From Prinia subflava (Eukaryota; Chordata; Aves; Passeriformes; Cisticolidae): a stretch of DNA of 64,000 bases. Every line of letters begins with the position of its first letter. Position 1 is the first letter of the stretch. The notes beneath the pieces are model-generated. The model was given only the letters and a program-made list of their open reading frames with translations, did not search any database and was not told the DNA's origin. A program made the translations under genes and the position numbers. The stretch lies in contig NC_086283.1 of assembly GCF_021018805.1 (NCBI RefSeq), forward strand, positions 8,135,162-8,199,161, in the 5' to 3' direction. Shown here piece after piece: positions 25,355 to 36,600 of this stretch.

Positions 25355-25435
25355 TCATTCTGCCACTGCCTCCCTCAGGGAGAGTGCAATTGGCCTTGAA
25401 TATGTGATATGGTTCAATCGTAACAATAGCAATAA
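25355..25435 (-). CDS. NPNT: NPNT candidate exon 8: start of linker, possibly alternative or decaying
   Basis: 81 nt (27 codons), phase 1 at both ends. A good acceptor precedes it (TTCTCTTTGCAG). It encodes LIAIVTIEPYHIFKANCTL then PEGGSGRM. The mammalian counterpart after EGF5 is YIPKVMIEPSGPIHVPKGNG followed by TILKGD. The spacing H-x2-K-x-N-x-T-x3-G-x2-G is the same and the N-x-T sequon is kept, so homology is convincing. The donor used here (ATGA|GTAGGA at 25354-25353) is mediocre. Resemblance continues past it (SRIVDAD against mouse NRIPDAG), suggesting the ancestral exon ran on to the linker without a break. Whether this piece enters the mRNA cannot be told from sequence alone; if not, exon 7 joins 25264 directly. 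Confidence 0.6.
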   Translation of the reverse strand, partial: LLLLLRLNHITYSRPIALSLREAVAE

Positions 25436-27178
25436 CTGCAAAGAGAACCAAAATGGGACCAAAATTGACATCTCAGCCTCTCACTCCAGAAACTAAACAA
25501 TCTATTTCATTATGACTCAGAGGGACTTGGATGAAATAAATTTTTCTTCCTCTGAAGGCTTCCATTAGTTAGAAACATACTTTAGCATCAGCACTGCTAT
25601 ATTATCACACCCCTTTAGGTTGTACTTGGCGCTGCAGCAGTTTAGAGATAATTTAGAGTGACTGAAGGTCAAGACACATCCCACCACCTCTCAAGCATCA
25701 AGCCTCTTTCAGAGTTGGCAAAACCTACACAAAAGCACTGCTGGTTAAAAAAGCGTGGGCAGGAAGCCATGGGTTAAGCAGCCCTCTAAACTCGACAGTT
25801 CATAATCAGGAATGGGAGTTTAGTAAGACCGCGATGTTACAACCATTTTGATCACAGATGGGCAGATACCTTTGGTTTAAGAAAGCTCTTGTAGACCTTT
25901 CCTTCTAAACGTTTTTCCTTGCCAATAAATACTAATCATTATAGAGACTGAACCAAGCCAGCCTTCATTTAGATCCTTCCTCTTACTAAACACCAGGAAA
26001 CTAAGTAAATGACATTTTTCAGGCTTCACAGAAATGAGATGTTGGACTGAGCACCACTTTGAACCCAGTGACAGTGCCCACAGTAACATCTCCTCCAATG
26101 TTTCATAAAGGACAACAAATTTTAACTTCGTTTTACAAGGAGAGTTTCTGAAGACATAAAACACAAGAATATTGTGTTATGTTATTTTCTGTTGGTTAAT
26201 AAGCGTTCTATATTTCACTGGAGATTTTGAAAGGTTCAGTAAGAACTCTAGTGACATATTTTGTGTACAAGCATTTCAAGTATAACACACTTAAAATGAA
26301 GAACTACTGTTTGCTAATCAGTGAACTGTTTGATGATGGCAGGTAAGAGGGTTTTTCCTCTTACCACTTTTTTATTACTATCCCTTTGAATACACTACAG
26401 TTTTGACATTTATAGTATATTAAAATATAAAACACTCCTTAGGACCACGTCCCAGTAAGACACATGAAATGTGCCCACATATACTTGCAAGCACTCAGGA
26501 TGTGACAGAACACTCTTCACCATGACAGCTACAGCCGAAGGGAAACAATGCTGCTGCTCTTTAAAGAGATCAGGGAGCCACCACAGACCAGATCCCACAA
26601 AGGAATGCAGGATCAAAAAGATCCAACAGATGTCACAGACCCGCACAGTCCTGTGGGATGTCAAATATGGGAGAGCTCCAACACCTTATTCTGCACTAAG
26701 AGGGTGGCTGCTTCTCCCAAGAGAAAGGTGGCCAAGGGAATTTTCCAATAGCAAATCCTTCCAGAGAAATCCTCCCTCCTGGCTCTTCTCACATCTGGGA
26801 AGCAGCAGGGAGTGGATGAGGTGAGCTGCTGAAACAGGCCAGTTGTAGAGCATACATAACAACAGGGTATGAGTAATATGCACTGTTTGAACAGACCTAC
26901 CCTGCTTACTCAGTTGTTCTCATCCTGAAGCAATCTCTAGAATCAAGCTGTGAATAGGGAGAGGTCAATTTCTTTCTAATTATGAAAATGTCTCAGGCAA
27001 AGGTATTTTTACCAAGGCATGCTAAGATCTAGAAAACTCCAATTACATTCCCTGGTCCCTTATTTAGCATTAAAAGTAGTTAAGAGAAACTCAGCCTGAT
27101 AGTGCTGTACCTTAAAAACTTTACAAATTGGGACACATAAGTTTTCAGAATCTCTAGTTTAAAAGGAGCATTACATAC
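25436..27178 (-). other. NPNT: NPNT intron 7
   Basis: 1,743 bp between the fifth EGF exon and the candidate linker exon. Donor GTATGT, acceptor TTCTCTTTGCAG. No other exon or repeat recognised. Confidence 0.85.
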
Positions 27179-27301
27179 GTATGCAGTTTGTTCCATTGTC
27201 TCTGAACCCTTCTTTACATTTGCATTTGTAGGATCCTGGAGTGTTGTAGCAGTGTGAAAAACTACCACACTGATGGTGGCCAAGGGAACATTCATCTATA
27301 T
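27179..27301 (-). CDS. NPNT: NPNT exon 7: fifth EGF-like repeat, calcium-binding
   Basis: 123 nt, residues 214-254 plus one base, phase 1 at both ends. The acceptor is CTGTTGCAG|ATATAG and the donor CATAC|GTATGT. It encodes DIDECSLGHHQCGSFSHC then YNTPGSYKCKCKEGF and RDNGTNCI. The calcium-binding motif is intact. It differs from the mammalian repeat at its end, where GYQGDGLTC is replaced by GFRDNGTNC. This creates an N-G-T glycosylation sequon inside the repeat. The single base left over (C) joins either the candidate exon at 25435 or the linker exon at 25264, both in frame. Confidence 0.95.
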
Positions 27302-28476
27302 CTGCAACAGAAAATTTACATTAAAAAAATCGTTTGCTTCAAAGAAACCTGACTTTATGCTTATCCCTGCAAAAAGCTCCAAACATTATTACAATTTCTA
27401 TTATTTGAAAAAAAAAAATAAAGCTTTTAGCAGTGTGAAAAGGAAAATAGACAGTCACAAATCAATGTGGTGATAAAAACATTAGGGGAAATAGGGATTA
27501 TTGGGCAACTTTAGTATTGCTCAGTTTTTACCTTAGCATCAGCTTCAGACATGCCTCGGGTAGATTGCAGCTGAGATCATTAAGATCACAATTTTAACAA
27601 CCACTTCTTACAGGCAGCAGAATAAGAAAAAAACAGAGTGTAGGAATATACTCGTTTTTCTTCATAAAATTCTTCCTATATTATACATCTGTATAGGTGT
27701 TTCTACATCAAGTAGAAACTCCTGGAAACATTTCATGTGGCATAGCCACACTTATTGTCAGTGATGCAAGCAAAATCTCCAAATTCCGGTGCTCTGAATA
27801 CAAATTTCTCTGAAAAAAAAACTTAAGCAAAAATAAAGCAATGCCTCATTATCCCCACATGATCTTTTTTTCAGAAAGAATCATAACCAGTTGAGACCTC
27901 GCAAAACTAAGGCAGAGAGACTTGGGAATATCATTGTTGAAGGGCATACACCAGCTGCATTCCAACCTCATTCCAACCAGACAAAAGCAGGTTATTTCTC
28001 AACTCCTGTCTCTTCCCCACCTGTCTTCAGAGGAAGGAAAGTTGGGCAGCCTGGGCTGGGAGGAAGTAGAGTGTGCACATTTTCTTATCTTGGATCTTAG
28101 GACATGCTATGGAGCACACCAGTGTTACATCTCAGACACAGCCTAAGCTCAGACACTGCTCCAAGCCTACAACTGCCAGTGACAGTGAACCTTGCAGACA
28201 AAACAGCTTTGGAAAGGAATTCCTGGGGTCATCAGCTCTGCTCTCCCCACTAGCTTCCACACAAGAACCAGTTACAAGAATGTGGGCCATATATAGGCCT
28301 TCACTTTCACAGTCTATTTCTATAATTCATCTCTTTCTTCCTGAAACACTGAAGCACTGTAAAACTATCTGCTTCACATTTCAGCCATAATAAAGAAACA
28401 TTCCTCTTTGGGCCATTAATTTAGTTTTCAAACATGCAGCTCTCTTACATGCACGTGAGAAATAGCTTGTTATTAC
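27302..28476 (-). other. NPNT: NPNT intron 6
   Basis: 1,175 bp between the fourth and fifth EGF exons. Donor GTAATA, acceptor CTGTTGCAG. Nothing else recognised. Confidence 0.9.
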
Positions 28477-28611
28477 CATGGCATTGGTATTTGCCTCCAA
28501 TGTACATCAGATCAAAGCCTTTATGACACCTGCAAATGTAGCTGCCGAAAGTATTGACGCAGTGCCTAAATCGTGGGCAGAGAACCCTCCCGGTAGCACA
28601 TTCATCAATAT
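28477..28611 (-). CDS. NPNT: NPNT exon 6: fourth EGF-like repeat, calcium-binding
   Basis: 135 nt, residues 169-213 plus one base, phase 1 at both ends. The acceptor is TTTCCACAG|ATATTG and the donor CATG|GTAATA. It encodes [18 protein letters not shown] then [19 protein letters not shown] and IGGKYQCH. The calcium-binding consensus is intact ([13 protein letters not shown]). It matches the mammalian repeat apart from scattered substitutions such as RVL for RAS and RHC for RQC. The extended tail MYIGGKYQC is specific to nephronectin and supports the assignment over EGFL6. Confidence 0.96.
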
Positions 28612-31600
28612 CTGTGGAAACAAAGGAACTGTATTATTCTCAGTAACAGTTAAAACACAATGTATGCTGTCTAAATGAAACTGGGTTTGCATAATTAAAA
28701 GCTAAAGAATAGCCAAAGTATTTTTCATAAGGGCCCTTGGTCAGCCAGCAGTAATACCTGAGCACTTCTTCTGGCTGTGCCCTCCAGTTCAGCTCTGGGT
28801 CACAGGCAGATGCCCAGGGAGCAGCTTGTGCTCACCCACTGCTGCTCTCCCTGCCTGGGGAACTCTCAGACGAGGTCAGGCTGACACACAAAAGCTGCCT
28901 GCCTACCACTCACCCTGTAGCCCTTGGAGCTGAGGCTGCTGAGTGCTCAAACACTAATGCTCCACTGAGGCAGAGACCTGCCACGCACGGCTGCTCCTGA
29001 CGCACGCAGCTCCTCGTGTTTGCTGGTTATCTACAGGGCACAGTTCAAGCCTTTGCTCTGCAGCTCTCTCAGGCTCTTGATCTACGGGAAAGCAAGATTT
29101 TGCTCTCCATGCAGTTCTTTTCCCAAAAGGAGCACTTCAGCTGCTGATGTCAAGAGCGCAAAACAAAGCCAAATGATTGATGCCCTACTGCTCTTGTGAA
29201 AGAGGCCCGAACAAGGCAAAGTCTCTTCCACTGCACCGAAAAAATGTTACCACAAAGCTGCTGGTTAGTTAGGGCAGCTACCTGAGGTGGGGGAGATGGA
29301 GCTTCAGCTTCTCTCCAAGCTGTGTTCCCACAGCCAAAAGAAGTGACTTAAAGCCATGAATTACTGGCCAGATGGGTTGTCCCAGTAGCTCCTGCTGGCA
29401 CTGTCCCACTCCGCATGAAGAATTACTGAGGACAGGAGGGATTCAACCCCTGAGCTCCCACACTCCTGGCCTGCCTGACTGCTCTCTCTTTCCATCAAGA
29501 GCATTACTGGAATGGTGCAGTAAAGGCCTCAGTGAGAAAGAAAACAAGGCCAATACCGGGCAGCTCTCCATAGGTTTGAATCTTCCCATAAATCTGTCTC
29601 TTGATCTGAATTTATTGTTAACATTTTAGGCTTTTAATATGCTACTAAGTTTTACAAACTCTACCATGATTCCTATTATAAATTAATCAACAATTTTCTA
29701 CTCTTTATTAGACTATTATTTCAAGGCTGCAAGCTTAAGACTCTTGATTACTAAGAGTTAGTTGTGTTCTTTGATGGTTTTGGTTGGGTTTTTTAATCTT
29801 TAAGCCACATCTTCAAAAGGTAGTTCAGTAAGAGCAAGATTAGCTACTGAATACACTTCGTCATGGTGTGGCTTATGATCTTTAAAAACTTAATGTAGCA
29901 TGTCCTGCTTTTTCCTGTGTACATATTCATATTAATTTAGATTTTTGCAAATTCACATAAGGCAAAAATTACATTATATTGTGGCAGCAGTGTAGTGGTA
30001 GGCAGTTGTATGACCTAGAGATACAGGACAGAACTGTTCATGAATACAATATTCAAAACTGATGCAAAAATATGTTGCAGCCTTCCATTTGCATATAATG
30101 AGAGGTGTGTGGGTGCTGAGGGGAAATACACTTTTTGATCTGCAGCCACAAGATGATATGCAAGCAATTAGTTTCCTGCAGCTCTCAAACAGTACAGTGA
30201 CTGTGACTTCTTTCAAGTCAATCCACACCTGGACCAGAAGTTGTAGAGCTGTTTCCCTTTGCCTGCTGCAATATGCTGTAGTTCATACTTGCTTCCTACG
30301 AAAAGCAGGGCATGGAGGGGTGATTTGGTGTCTCACCTCTGCTCCAGGGAGCTGCTCCAAAGGCACATGAGGCAGAGTGATGGTCAGCACCTAATAAGTG
30401 TGATGGTCAGTGTGCACCAGAAAAGCAGTATTGCTTCTCTCTCTTGCTGCAAGTATGACCAACTCAAGCACAAAATAACTGAGACTAATTTTAAAACAAC
30501 AGGATTTTTAAGTCTACAGGGCTGTATTTTCAATTTTCTAAACACACACAGACAAAAAGAATTAATTTTATAGTGAAAAATCATTATTTGCAGCCCTCAA
30601 ACAATTTCAGAACATCTGAAGCTGAAATGTGTATATGGCTCATTTTATTAAATAAAAATCCCAATACAAAAACCTGGCAAGACTGATTGCTTTATTGATT
30701 CAAGGGTCATTAATGAATTAATTAGCCATTTAATTCACACTTTCACTGAATACTTTGCTGAATTATTTTTTCACTTTGTTGTGGTTTAGTTTATACGATT
30801 TGCCTTTATAGTCAAATTGGTGGCTCTTTGCTGATTGTCTGAAAGGAACATTTTAAACAAGAGAATGATCAGCAAGTGTTAAGCTAATAATAGAATAATG
30901 CTGAGAGGAATTTCCACCTGTGCTAAAAATAGGCATTGCATTCTCAGCTGTCTTTCAAACTCTCCTCAAAGATTCACGAGCTGTAGCCAACGCACACTTC
31001 AATCTTCCTACCACCACCTACACTTCTATTTGTACTGCAGCATTATCCAGACCTTTGCTGGAGCCAACAACTTCCCCAACAGTGACAAGCTTGTACAAAT
31101 ATGGGGAAAAAGCATAGCCTTAGTCCCAAGTAGCTTCAATTCTTTGAGGTTTTTACTGCAACTCAAATTTGATAGTGACACAGAAAGGGGGCATGTCACA
31201 ATCACTTCTTACCAAAAAAGGGGAGAACAGTGTGTTACGATGTGGGAAGAACAGACACCTCTTGCTGTAACTATTTTCTCTCTATTCTACAGACTGCTCT
31301 GAAATTCTTACGGAAATTTTAGAAATAGGTTATGAGGTCATTTGGAATGATGAATACCCAACTAAAATGTGAGTACACAGTTCTTAGCCTTTCTGGAGAA
31401 AAAAAAAGTGTTTTTTTGAAAACTGCACTGAAGAACTCCAAGAGCTTCAAGCAGCTTCAGTGTTAGTCTTTGGCATTAAAGTCCACTTTGTTTGTTTCAA
31501 AGTACGAAGCTTTCCTGAATGGAAAATTGCACACTAGAAGAACAGTGTAAGCATTTTTTCTAGCAAATTTCTCTACTTGGTGTACCTTTCTTGAATTTGA

Positions 31601-32657
31601 ACTTAAAATCACTCAGCTCTCTATGGTATGGCACAAGTATCTTCTAAAGATCTCTCTGCCATAATATCCACAATGGGATTTATCACAGCTTCAGCATGTA
31701 GCAATGGTAGGTTTCATTTCTCCTGTTCTTTCCATTTTTTCCATACACAAATGTGCCAATCATGCACTTCAGAAAGCCTCTGACTTGGTTTGGAGCCTGC
31801 TCTTCTCATCAGAAGATCTAGAGTTTGTCCCTTCCTCTGCCAACAAATTCTTGGTCAGCGTGGGTCAGGCACTTGGAAAACCACCTACCCCATGGACAGC
31901 CAAGATACCCAAAGGGATGATTAGGACATCCCCATTTCCTTAAAGTCTTTCGGTGTTACTGGTTATGGAATTGTAGCACTTCATCGAATGTAAATAACAA
32001 AATCACTGGAGCAGGATGTATAGTTAACGACTGATGAAATCACACGTCACACTGTTCTTCAGACCGCAGTACAGTCTGATTAACCATAAGCACCTTTTCC
32101 ATGTTCATAAACATGGAACAAAACATTTCACTTTTATACAGTTTAATTTAACTTGCAGTTTTCACAGTTTGGAAGAAGGACAACGCATTCAATCCCACTA
32201 ATACTGGGAACATGCACAGACCTTCACCTTGCTCCACTATGATTTAAATGAATTTTACAAATTATCCCTCCACTCATTGAGCTAGGCATGACCTTGTTGG
32301 GTATGAGGGAAAGGTGATCTCACCATTCCTTTTTTTATGCAGGTATTTTGGAGTTAGCAATAGTTTAAAATGACCCAATAGCAGGAGTGGCAAGGGCCAA
32401 GGGCTTGGATACCAAGGAATCTGCATGGGCTTTAGGCAGACAATGAAACTTGTAGGACTGGGTGAAAACACTGGCAATCTCTGACACAAGGGCACCTGAG
32501 CAACAGCCCTATTACTACTCTCATTATTAACAACTTCAAACGGCCTGTTCTGTGCATTCTAAGTACATCTGAAACTCTCTTGAACTGCATTCTGTGTAAG
32601 GATAAAAGCACTCTGGAGAAAAAAAAATTGAAATTAAATCTACATTTGTTCACCTAC
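28612..32657 (-). other. NPNT: NPNT intron 5
   Basis: 4,046 bp between the third and fourth EGF exons. No exon, RNA gene or clear transposable element was found. The plus-strand open frame at 30898-31302 (134 codons) shows no known domain. Confidence 0.88.
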
Positions 32658-32777
32658 CAACACAAGTCCTGCCATCAGGCCCAAGCTGCAGCCCTGGAGA
32701 AGGACAGCGGCAGCGCACCTCCCCTTTCAGTATGTCACAGCCATACTGACAGTTTGCCATCAGGCAAGAAAGGGCAT
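32658..32777 (-). CDS. NPNT: NPNT exon 5: third EGF-like repeat
   Basis: 120 nt, residues 129-168 plus one base, phase 1 at both ends. The acceptor is TTTCTCCAG|ATGCCC and the donor GTTG|GTAGG. It encodes ALSCLMANCQYGCDILKGEV then RCRCPSPGLQLGPDGRTCV. The mammalian equivalent is ALTCSMANCQYGCDVVKGQI. The six cysteines of the repeat are present, but there is no calcium-binding start motif, as in other nephronectins. No open frame of 60 codons spans it, so it was found by searching the intron between the two neighbouring EGF exons for this motif. Confidence 0.94.
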
Positions 32778-33579
32778 CTGGAGAAAAATAGTTGAACATA
32801 GATAAAGACTGTGATCACTACTAGAAAATGACTGAAAACTTTGGAGAATTAAGACATCACATATTTACAGTAAAAATGGGGAAATGCTTGTTGAGCTTCA
32901 CAGGTATCCTTCATGTAGGAAATACACCTGCTAGTAAAATTTTTTGTTCTACAAAGTACATCTCTAAGAAACTTAACAAAAAAGAGAAAACCACCACAAT
33001 TGTAGTAAGTTGTGTTATTGAATGCAGTCCTCAGAACAGAAAGCCTAATATGCACTACAGACTCTCCTGGACAGTACTGCCATTTTAAAAATGGGGTATC
33101 TCTAATTGAAGGTAATTTCTCTCCCCTTCTCTCTGTCCAGATATTCAAAGTAACTGTTTTTATGGGAACAAGTAGGAACCTGATCTCCAGAGAGATGGCA
33201 GTACAATTTTTATATCAGTCAAACAACCAGCATCTGCAGTGTTGAAGATTTTAAGGCCATAAGGCAGCAGAAATGCAGATGACTTGCAGCAAAGAAAACT
33301 GCAAGCACTTGTACTCCAAGGCCAATTAACAGTGATTTATAGCGCTGAAGAATGCTTTGGGGGAAACTTCCAATAAAACTAATAAAACTAGAACAATTGC
33401 TCTTGTTTTTTTCAGCCTAATTTAACTAGAAAAAAAGGAGCTCATCTTGTGCAGCTGCCTGATTTCCAGCAAGATCAGTCTTTTACTTCAGGACTCATCC
33501 TCATTTTACAGTTTTCTGGGGCAACTCGAGCAGAGATTTTGAGGAGCTGGAAAAGAGCAAGCACCAAGGCTGGCCGTAC
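32778..33579 (-). other. NPNT: NPNT intron 4
   Basis: 802 bp between the second and third EGF exons. Weak donor GTACGG, acceptor TTTCTCCAG. Nothing else recognised. Confidence 0.9.
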
Positions 33580-33699
33580 TTGAGCATGTTCCATCTGGCA
33601 TAAGCATGTAGCCATTCAGACAGTAGCACTTGTAGCTGCCGTAGGTATTCATACACCGGTGTTTGCACGGCCGCGGCTTTAGTCCACACTCATTCAGAT
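33580..33699 (-). CDS. NPNT: NPNT exon 4: second EGF-like repeat, calcium-binding
   Basis: 120 nt, residues 89-128 plus one base, phase 1 at both ends. The acceptor is TTTCAG|ATCTGAATG. It encodes DLNECGLKPRPCKHRC then MNTYGSYKCYCLNGYMLM and PDGTCS, nearly identical to mammalian nephronectin. The calcium-binding EGF signature is complete: D-L-N-E-C at the start, then C-x-N with an aromatic three residues before the next Ser-Tyr. The donor TCAA|GTACGG is weaker than the others in the gene, but it is the only one that keeps phase and joins to the ALSC of exon 5. Reading past it enters intron 4. Confidence 0.95.
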
Positions 33700-36600
33700 C
33701 TGAAATGAAGGGCACAAGAGAAGAGGGTGGGAAAAGAAAACACACAAGGCATGCATGGCAAAACTACCAGTTCAAGCTGCTGGAGAGGGAAGGAAAAATA
33801 CAGCAATTAGCTTTCTGTCTGCAGTTCAGCTGATAGCAAGTGTTCAAAACATCCTGCACAAAGCGCCGTCCATCTGTCCAGCCAAGCAGCGTATTTGGGT
33901 TGGTTTCACAGATATCTTTTCAAAAATGACAATATTAGCATTAGATGAACTGCCAGCTGCTTCATTAGGCAACACACAAGCTCAGGCTGCCCATATCTTG
34001 CCACTATTCATGTTGATGCCATGTCCAGGACCAGGCAGCACTTGGAAGGAAGAGGAGAGAGAAAGCAAATATCACGCTGCAGTCACTATCAGTGATTCTG
34101 ATAGCAATTCAGTGATTCACTATCCTGCTTCAAAATTAGTGGCAGAGGAAAGCAGGAAAGATGATGACAACTTACTTTAAACAATCTCACTTAAACAATC
34201 CAACTTATTTTAAACAGAGAAAATTTATCCCTTATCATCTAGAAAATACTAAAAGAAAGCATCTGATATCAGCTATATTTGTCAAGGACTATCCATGAGG
34301 GCTACCATTTCTGATTTACAATTTAATAGAAAATTCATGGCTTGAACTGAAAATATTCAGCCTACAATTTCCATGTTAGTAGACAGAACTTCAAACAAGA
34401 TGATTTCCTTCAGAATCCTCTTCCAAGAATATGTGTTGATTTTTTTGAGTAAACCAGAATAATTTGTTACTTATTACTGTACTTAGATATTTGTATAACA
34501 ATGAACAAAGATGACAACAAAGATGAAAATAATAAACCTATTCACAAATCCAGCCAGCAAGAACTTTAAAAAAATGAGTTATCAACCTTCGTGTCTAATA
34601 TTCTACAATGCTGTCTGGAGGTCTCTCGCAGACAGGGAATTGCCATTTTTTCCAGAAGTTTTCAAAGAGCCATCTCCCAGTACTAAGCATTATCTTATCA
34701 ACTGTCACTCAATTCATGTGGCAGAAAAGTAAGCCTTGAGTCTCCCATTACATCATAAATACACACACAGAGCAGCCACTTCATAAAATGCCAGCTGAGG
34801 AGGTGACAGATGCCTCCTGTGGACTCTAGAGGCAAAGGCCCCAGGTTAAGATGCTGAACCAGAAAGATAAATACACCTCCGGTTACAACAAAGTCAGTAA
34901 TTCATTGATTGCTTTTCAGAAGTAAAGCAGAAAACTTAGATGGGTCTATGTAGTAAATGGAGTGAGAAAAGGTATATTCACTGTAGAGGTAAAGTTAGAG
35001 AAAACATTGATTCTACACAACTACATCTGAAATTTCACCAGCTCTTAACGTTTGGATTTTAAATTTGTCGTGAAACTCTGTAATCCCTTAGGTTTTGAGT
35101 AACATTCTTCAGCTTACTCTTTTCAGGCAAAATATTTTTAAATGGTGTTATAAAACTGAGAAATCCATTCCCTTTCATTTTGACCTGTAAAATGCCAGCC
35201 ATCAAGGAAAATACACATATGACACTACAAGTCACTGGCCTAACCCAAACTCAGCTGTGAGGATGTCGCCTGTTACGCCACTGCTGCTCCTGAGAGCTCC
35301 TAACAGTGTTTATGTGTATCATAAAACTTGCTGTCTTCTGACCTACTTTGTTTCCATCTTCATGGGGTCAAGGAATAGCAAGCATCATGTAGACATGGCC
35401 CTCCCCAGAACCCTTCCCCTTACTTCATTTTCCAAGGTCTTGGGAAGAACAGCATGTTTAAGGACAAGAATACCTCCTGCTCCCCTCTTAAGCAAGAGGG
35501 TAGTAATTTCCATTTCTTCCTGTGTAAGACTGAACAAGATATTTCCAGGAAACCTGAAAGGGAGTATTTTCTCAAGTAGTGAGGAAGATCAGGTGAGCCT
35601 AAGCAGGACTTCAGTGAGGAAAGATTCCCACAATAAAGGCTGGAACTGTGCATGATAAAGAAGGAGTGATGACCATGTCTGCAGTCCTCCTGAGGATTAT
35701 GTGCTGCAGATACAGCAACCCTTTTCAGCTCTCACTCTTTGTCAGTTGGAAAAAGTTTCAACAGTTGCAAGGAAAATAGATTTCTCACAGCTGGCACCAA
35801 TGCCAGACTCACAACAAAGTACCTGCTGGGTTTGCAAGGAAACAGCTGTAGAAGAAAGTATATTTTGCCCTGAAAGCAGAATCTTCTGCTAGGAGTTGTG
35901 ACTATAGGTATATGCCTAGGCCAAATGGAAATGCAGCAGATGATTATGCTAGATGGCAAGGGCAAATTTTCATTGTGGAAACTTTTGTGTGAGAAAAACT
36001 TTACAGAAAAATCTCCAATAATAAGCAGATGAAAGCTCACATTTTGAAAGGCAAACTTCTCTTGGCAGCACAAAAAGAAAAAAAGTTGTTTTTTCTTTTT
36101 TCTGTAAAACACAGCCCAAGTAGGCAGTTCCTGACAGATGTTATAGTTGTATTAACGTATTTATTACACATGCAATGTGTCTGTTAAAAAAGTAATTGTT
36201 ACATTCAAAAACTCTGTTAGCGTTTGATTTCAATTCACAAATGTATTCCCAAGGAACCCATAGTATTGAATTTACTGAGGTTCACTGACAATCATCATTT
36301 TGAAGTAAGAGGAAAAATAGTTCTCTTAGTCTAAAATATCTGTATTCTTCCTCTTTTCTATAAAAAGCATCACTTTACAAAATAAAGGCATAACAGAGCT
36401 AAGAATGAAATACTTAACTTCCCCCTAGAAGTAGGGAGAGAATAAGGAAAAGTAACACTGAAATTAAGTTGGCAGGGCAGATTTCAGCAGTGCCTTGTGT
36501 TAAGTTCTAGTGATTAAATTCCTCTGCACTTCAGCTCCTAAGTTTAGATACTCCTGATGACTTATGAACTGTGCACTTACTTCCAGAGTTATGACCACAG

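Noticed and set aside
31741..31945. Possible ancient MIR-like SINE (sequence resembling the tail of a tRNA-derived element)
   Set aside because: The resemblance is limited to short words and cannot be supported without a library search.
33506..33745. Full 79-codon frame around the second EGF repeat as one coding unit
   Set aside because: Only 33580-33699 is exon. The ends of the frame read into introns, and the EGF sequence stops matching nephronectin at the donor.
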